Program-made: the position numbers and the translations under genes | Assembly (NCBI RefSeq): GCF_025195085.2 | Contig: NZ_JANAVY020000001.1 | Coordinates: forward strand, 930,001-994,000 | DNA from: Vibrio intestinalis | GTDB taxonomy: Bacteria; Pseudomonadota; Gammaproteobacteria; Enterobacterales; Vibrionaceae | Reading direction: 5' to 3' | DNA: 64,000 nucleotides | Part shown: one piece after another, positions 57,514 through 64,000 of the stretch | Position numbering within the stretch: position 1 is the first letter of the stretch | Layout of the letters: every line of letters starts with the position of its first letter | The notes under the pieces: model-generated | What the model was told of the DNA's origin: nothing | The model's database searches: none | The model's input: only the letters and a program-made list of their open reading frames with translations

Positions 57514-57984
57514 CTAAGGACGTAGCGCCTTGCGAGAAAAAGCAGTATGACCACATTGAACACATGGAATGATCACCGTCGGATGGTTGTATTCCGTCTG
57601 ATGGTTACAGTGGTCACACACTAAGACACCTAAACCAATCACCTCCCCCGTTTGATACAGCCCTTGGTGCTCTAAGTCGGCAAACAGCTCTGCCCACTCC
57701 ACTTTCGTTCTATCAGTGATTTCAAGCATGCCTTGCCAAATAGAGTCGGTAATCATCAAATAAAACGGTCCACTTTTGGACGCTTCATAGTTGTCAGCAA
57801 ACTCTTTTAAGTCCGATTTCATGTAAGCAGAAATCAGTGACAATTCATCTTTGGTCATATCATTTGCAGCATCAACCACTTTACCGGACGTTTCTAGCAC
57901 ATGGTTGACCTCTTCAGGACTGTGTTTGAGCGCTTCTAGCACATCATCAAACATCTCTTCATAACCGGATTTACGTTTTGGCAT
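57514..57984 (-). CDS. YbeL-type zinc-ribbon protein (DUF1451)
   Basis: 156 residues, cytoplasmic. An acidic helical N-terminal region (VNHVLETSGKVVDAANDMTKDELSLI) and a C-terminal zinc ribbon with two CxxC pairs (VCDHCNHQTEYN and IPCVQCGHTAFSRK). This is the YbeL/DUF1451 family, found between lnt and leuS in E. coli and vibrios; function unknown. GGAGG precedes the start. Confidence 0.92.
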   Translation of the reverse strand: MPKRKSGYEEMFDDVLEALKHSPEEVNHVLETSGKVVDAANDMTKDELSLISAYMKSDLKEFADNYEASKSGPFYLMITDSIWQGMLEITDRTKVEWAELFADLEHQGLYQTGEVIGLGVLVCDHCNHQTEYNHPTVIIPCVQCGHTAFSRKALRP

Positions 57985-58174
57985 GGCAGACCTCCTTCCA
58001 ACACTATCGAACAGGATTCCCTAAATAACAGGGTTGCAGCTGGGTATAGACTCTTGAGCGGAGTGATTTATCAAGCCATCCTCACTGCAACTTCAAGTAT
58101 GACGGGGATAACTATTGTTGTGCTTCGCTCCTTTAGGTATTCTATGACGATCAATTATTGTCTGTTCTAACTGA

Positions 58175-60781
<2,607 letters not shown>

Positions 60782-60834
60782 AAATAGTTGCTAATCAAGA
60801 AAGTGTGCGAACTAATCGCGAATAAATAAGTCTT

Positions 60835-60866
60835 AAGCAGGGTATGAGCTATGCCCTGCTTTATTT
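60835..60866 (+). terminator. Terminator of leuS
   Basis: Stem AAGCAGGG/CCCTGCTT with an 11-base loop that can pair further, followed by TTATTT; 53 bases after the leuS stop. Confidence 0.8.
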
Positions 60867-60935
60867 ATCTCAAACCATTTTTCATCGGTAAGTGGTTTAA
60901 GATAAATAACCCAAATAACAGAGAGCCGTACGTCA

Positions 60936-61553
60936 ATGCGCCTATTTTCCCTTTCGACTTTAAAATTGACTAGCGTTGTTTTAGCAGCGAGTCTTTTGTC
61001 TGCTTGTGGTTTCCACTTACGTGGTGATTACTCCATTCCCGAAGAGCTTGAAACTGTATCTCTGACCAGTTATGACCAATACAGCAGCTTTACTCGCATG
61101 ATGAAAGGTCAACTACGCATGAGTGAAGTCAAAATTGTGCCACCCGCGGAAAACATTCCAAATATTCACCTACTAGGTGAAAGCGTTGGTGAGCGTACTC
61201 TTTCGCTGTACCAAAACACTCGTGCGGCGGAAAAAGAACTGACTTTCAGAGCTTCTTATCGCGTAACCATTCCTGAAATGGGTTCAAAGCAATTCTCAAC
61301 CAGCGTAACGCGCAGTTACTTAGATAACCCGCTTACTGCATTAGCAAAATCGGTTGAGCGCGATATGATCGAAGATGAAATGCGTAAACTAGCGGCGAGC
61401 CAAATCATCCGTCAGATGGCGCGTCTAAAGGCAGATTTAGAAGAAAGTGAAACACTGCAAGAGCGCTATGAAGCGCAACTTCAACTCGAAGACGATCAAT
61501 ACGAAGTTCGCACCACAAGTACTGACGATACTGCCACTGGCACTCAGCAGTAA
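60936..61553 (+). CDS. lptE: LPS-assembly lipoprotein LptE
   Basis: Outer-membrane lipoprotein that plugs LptD and completes lipopolysaccharide export. 205 residues: lipoprotein signal with lipobox in AASLLSACGFHLRG (Cys about 24), and family motifs ELTFRASYRVTIPE and DEMRKLAASQIIRQMARL. The last 35 residues are acidic and low-complexity. First of lptE-holA. Confidence 0.96.
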   Translation: MRLFSLSTLKLTSVVLAASLLSACGFHLRGDYSIPEELETVSLTSYDQYSSFTRMMKGQLRMSEVKIVPPAENIPNIHLLGESVGERTLSLYQNTRAAEKELTFRASYRVTIPEMGSKQFSTSVTRSYLDNPLTALAKSVERDMIEDEMRKLAASQIIRQMARLKADLEESETLQERYEAQLQLEDDQYEVRTTSTDDTATGTQQ

Positions 61554-61562
61554 GAGGCAACA

Positions 61563-62576
61563 ATGCGAATTTTTGCTGATCGCCTAGCAGAGCAACTTGC
61601 TAAGCAACTGCATCCTATCTATTTATTGTTTGGCAACGAACCACTGCTACTGCAAGAGTCTCGTCAAGCTATTCAAAAATCAGCATTCACACAAGGTTTT
61701 GAAGAACGGCATCGATTCGCAATCGATGCCAGTTTTGATTGGAACCAAGTCTACGATTGCTGCCAAGCACTTAGCCTGTTTTCTGCCCGTCAGTTAATTG
61801 AGTTAGAGCTACCAGAATCGGGCGTCAACGCTGCTATCGCTAAAGAGCTCGTCAGCATTGCTGACATGCTGCACCCTGATATTTTACTGGTTGTCGTTGG
61901 CAGTAAACTGACCAAAGCACAGGAAAATGCCAAGTGGTTTAAAACCCTCTCTAGCCAAGGTTGTTGGGTAAACTGTCTTTCGCCAGATATCCAACGCCTA
62001 CCGCAGTTTGTTCAAGCCCGCTGCCGTGCCTTAGGTTTAAAACCGGATGCAGAAGCGGTGCAAATGCTAGCACAGTGGCATGAAGGCAACCTATTTGCAT
62101 TGACGCAAAGCTTAGAAAAACTGGTTCTACTCTACCCTGACGGTCAATTGACCATGGTACGTTTAGAAGAATCTTTAAGTCGTCATAACCACTTTACTGC
62201 TTTTCATTGGACGGATGCACTGCTCGCTGGCAAAGCCAACCGCGCCCAACGCGTGCTACGTCAGTTAGAAGCGGAAGGTACTGAAGTGGTTATTTTGGTC
62301 AGAACTATTCAAAAAGAGTTAATGCAATTAGTACAAATGCAGCAACAAGCGAGAAATAGCAGTATCGGGCAGGTATTTGACAGTTATCGAATTTGGCAAT
62401 CAAAGCGCCCCCTCTACTCGGCGGCAATGCAGCGTTTGTCCATCCCAAGATTACAGCAGTTATTGCAACTTCTTACTCAAATTGAAGTACAAAGCAAAAC
62501 TCAATATGATCAATCGAGCTGGCCATTGTTGCAGCAACTAAGCGCAGAGATGTCTCAACCTCAATTCCAAATATAA
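61563..62576 (+). CDS. holA: DNA polymerase III subunit delta
   Basis: Clamp-loader subunit that opens the beta sliding clamp. 337 residues, normal length; N-terminal HPIYLLFGNEPLLLQESRQAI and clamp-loader folds, with IYLLFGNEPLL and ARQLIELELPE characteristic of HolA. It follows lptE by 9 bases, a conserved pair. Confidence 0.96.
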   Translation: MRIFADRLAEQLAKQLHPIYLLFGNEPLLLQESRQAIQKSAFTQGFEERHRFAIDASFDWNQVYDCCQALSLFSARQLIELELPESGVNAAIAKELVSIADMLHPDILLVVVGSKLTKAQENAKWFKTLSSQGCWVNCLSPDIQRLPQFVQARCRALGLKPDAEAVQMLAQWHEGNLFALTQSLEKLVLLYPDGQLTMVRLEESLSRHNHFTAFHWTDALLAGKANRAQRVLRQLEAEGTEVVILVRTIQKELMQLVQMQQQARNSSIGQVFDSYRIWQSKRPLYSAAMQRLSIPRLQQLLQLLTQIEVQSKTQYDQSSWPLLQQLSAEMSQPQFQI

Positions 62577-62652
62577 AAAGCGTGTTATACTCGCGCGCCT
62601 AAAATTAGAGACTACCGATAGTGCATGATGACATGCCAATGAGGAAAAGAAC

Positions 62653-62970
62653 TTGCAAGACCAACAACTGAATGACTTTCTTACAGACAAAGCAGACGAC
62701 ATGAAAGCTGAAAAGATCCAGACTCTGGATGTAAAAGGCAAATCAAGCATCACTGATTATATGATTATCTGTACTGGCACGTCGAAACGTCACGTTGCGT
62801 CTATCGCTGACCATGTTGCACGTGAAGCAAAACTAGCGGGCATGACGCCTTTAGCCGTTGATGGTGAAGACGAAGGTGAATGGGTTGTGGTTGATATGGG
62901 CACAACTATTTTGCACGTAATGCAAGAAGAACAACGTGAACTTTACCAACTAGAAAAGCTTTGGAGCTAA
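62653..62970 (+). CDS. rsfS: Ribosomal silencing factor RsfS
   Basis: Binds protein L14 of the large subunit and blocks subunit joining in starvation. 105 residues; start codon is TTG at 62653 with GAGGAA in place. Family motifs [44 protein letters not shown] and YQLEKLW at the end. rlmH begins 3 bases later. Confidence 0.96.
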   Translation: MQDQQLNDFLTDKADDMKAEKIQTLDVKGKSSITDYMIICTGTSKRHVASIADHVAREAKLAGMTPLAVDGEDEGEWVVVDMGTTILHVMQEEQRELYQLEKLWS

Positions 62971-62973
62971 GCG

Positions 62974-63444
62974 ATGAAGCTGCAGCTGATTGCCGTTGGC
63001 ACCAAAATGCCAAAGTGGGTTGAAGAAGGCTTTCAAGAATATAAACGCCGTTTCCCACATGACATGCCTCTGGAATTGATTGAAATTGCAGCAGGAAAAC
63101 GCGGAAAAAACGCTGATATTGCAAGAATTCTGCAAAAAGAAGGCGAAGCTATGCTCGCCGCCGTGCCAAAAGGCAACCGAATTGTTACGCTAGATATCCC
63201 AGGTAAGAAGTGGGATACACCACAACTGGCAGAACAGCTAGAAAGCTGGAAGTTAGACGGCCGAGACGTCTCTATTTTGATCGGCGGGCCAGAAGGTTTA
63301 GCGCCTGCGTGTAAAGCGGCAGCAGACCAAAGTTGGTCACTTTCAGCCTTAACACTACCTCACCCTTTAGTACGTATTGTAATGGCGGAAAGCCTTTACC
63401 GTGCTTGGAGTATCACGGCTAACCACCCGTACCACCGAGAATAA
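62974..63444 (+). CDS. rlmH: 23S rRNA m3-pseudouridine-1915 methyltransferase RlmH
   Basis: SPOUT methyltransferase acting on helix 69 of the assembled ribosome. 156 residues, normal. [23 protein letters not shown] at the start, SAM-binding knot with [14 protein letters not shown] and [22 protein letters not shown] near the end. In one unit with rsfS and mrdA. Confidence 0.97.
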   Translation: MKLQLIAVGTKMPKWVEEGFQEYKRRFPHDMPLELIEIAAGKRGKNADIARILQKEGEAMLAAVPKGNRIVTLDIPGKKWDTPQLAEQLESWKLDGRDVSILIGGPEGLAPACKAAADQSWSLSALTLPHPLVRIVMAESLYRAWSITANHPYHRE

Positions 63445-63450
63445 GCATTC

Positions 63451-64000
63451 ATGTTGAGGAAGCGTACCCAGATAAGGGATTACCAAGCAGAAGCGCGACT
63501 GTTTAGCAGTCGTGCTATTGTTGCTTTTGTTGGTATCGTAGTCATGATGGGACTATTGGTTGCCAACCTGTACAACATTCAGATCAATCAATATCAAGAC
63601 TACAAAACTCGCTCCAACGATAACCGAATCAAAGTTGTTCCTATTGCGCCAAACCGTGGCCTTATCTATGACCGGAACGGCAACCTACTAGCGGAAAACC
63701 GTCCAGTCTTTAGCTTGGAAGTCATTCCAGAAAAAGTAAAAGACATGGACGCTACCATCGCAGGGTTGCAACAAATTCTCGAGATCACACCTGACCAAGT
63801 TGAGCGATTTAACAAAGAGCGCCGTCGTACTCGCCGCTTTAAATCGGTCCCGATTCTTAGTCAGCTCAATCAAGAAGAAGTGGCTAAGTTCTCAGTTCAA
63901 CAGCACAAATTCCCAGGCGTGTCTGTTAATGCCAGCCTTAAGCGCTACTACCCTTATGGCGACGTACTGACCCACGTGATTGGCTATGTATCTCGAATCA
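63451..64000 (+). CDS. mrdA: Penicillin-binding protein 2, 5' part
   Basis: Transpeptidase of the elongasome that keeps rod (here comma) shape, partner of RodA. The window holds the first 183 codons: a short basic N-terminus MLRKRTQIRDYQAEARLFS, a membrane anchor (about 22-45, AIVAFVGIVVMMGLLVANLYN), then APNRGLIYDRNGNLLAENRPVFSLEVIP, the conserved start of the class B pedestal domain. The catalytic domain lies beyond the right edge. It begins 6 bases after rlmH; the usual order continues to rodA. Confidence 0.95.
   Translation, partial: MLRKRTQIRDYQAEARLFSSRAIVAFVGIVVMMGLLVANLYNIQINQYQDYKTRSNDNRIKVVPIAPNRGLIYDRNGNLLAENRPVFSLEVIPEKVKDMDATIAGLQQILEITPDQVERFNKERRRTRRFKSVPILSQLNQEEVAKFSVQQHKFPGVSVNASLKRYYPYGDVLTHVIGYVSRI

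Overview
The window is a stretch of the main chromosome of a Vibrio species. The grounds are the polar-flagellum genes with the Vibrio-specific flgO, flgP and flgT, the toxRS pair divergent from htpG, a UmpA/UmpB-like DUF1538 operon, and a gene order (hemH-adk-htpG-toxRS ... ligA-zipA-cysZ-cysK-ptsHI-crr-ubiF-miaB-ybeZ-ybeY-corC-lnt-leuS-lptE-holA-rsfS-rlmH-mrdA) that I recognise from vibrios. ToxR differs clearly from the V. cholerae and V. parahaemolyticus proteins as I remember them, so I do not name a species.

Region 1 (1-9100) is flagellar and chemotaxis: flgB-C-D-E running out of the left edge, cheV-cheR, flgA-M-N, flgO-P and flgT. I can see sigma-54 type -24/-12 elements before flgB, cheV, flgO and flgT, and a textbook sigma-28 promoter before flgM, which matches the known Vibrio flagellar hierarchy. 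A tRNA-Arg(CCT) closes this block. Region 2 (9100-13950) holds a candidate small RNA with its own terminator, an OmpR-type two-component pair, the N-acetylglucosamine PTS permease and an unrecognised small basic protein with two similar halves. Region 3 (14048-22425) is envelope and metal: an OmpA-family protein, gltX, a porin followed by a DUF2057 protein, and copA-copG behind a CueR-type promoter. Region 4 (22435-24372) is an AraC regulator and a secreted esterase lying between two nearly identical terminators, which suggests a mobile or recombined cassette.

Region 5 (24399-31317) is hemH, adk, htpG, toxRS, a TauE/SafE permease and a SelT/SelW-type protein. Region 6 (31322-38893) has yfcE, a four-gene operon of two DUF1538 membrane proteins with a PII-like and a CBS protein, two short-chain dehydrogenase-type proteins, a 21-codon ORF, ybbN/cnoX, qmcA and nfeD. 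Region 7 (38894-44152) has a small secreted protein of 55 residues, a second porin plus DUF2057 pair and ligA. Region 8 (44153-50380) is zipA, cysZ, cysK and the general PTS genes ptsH-ptsI-crr. Region 9 (50397-64000) is ubiF, miaB, ybeZ-ybeY-corC-lnt, a YbeL-type zinc ribbon protein, leuS, lptE-holA, rsfS-rlmH and the start of mrdA.

Most of the window is conserved core genome. The parts I think merit a second look are the porin/hairpin/DUF2057 duplication, the DUF1538-PII-CBS operon, the 49-bp direct repeat between htpG and toxR, the possible three-way-junction leader of adk, the two candidate small RNAs or microprotein genes, and the 55-residue secreted protein. I see no CRISPR array, insertion sequence, integrase or prophage gene.
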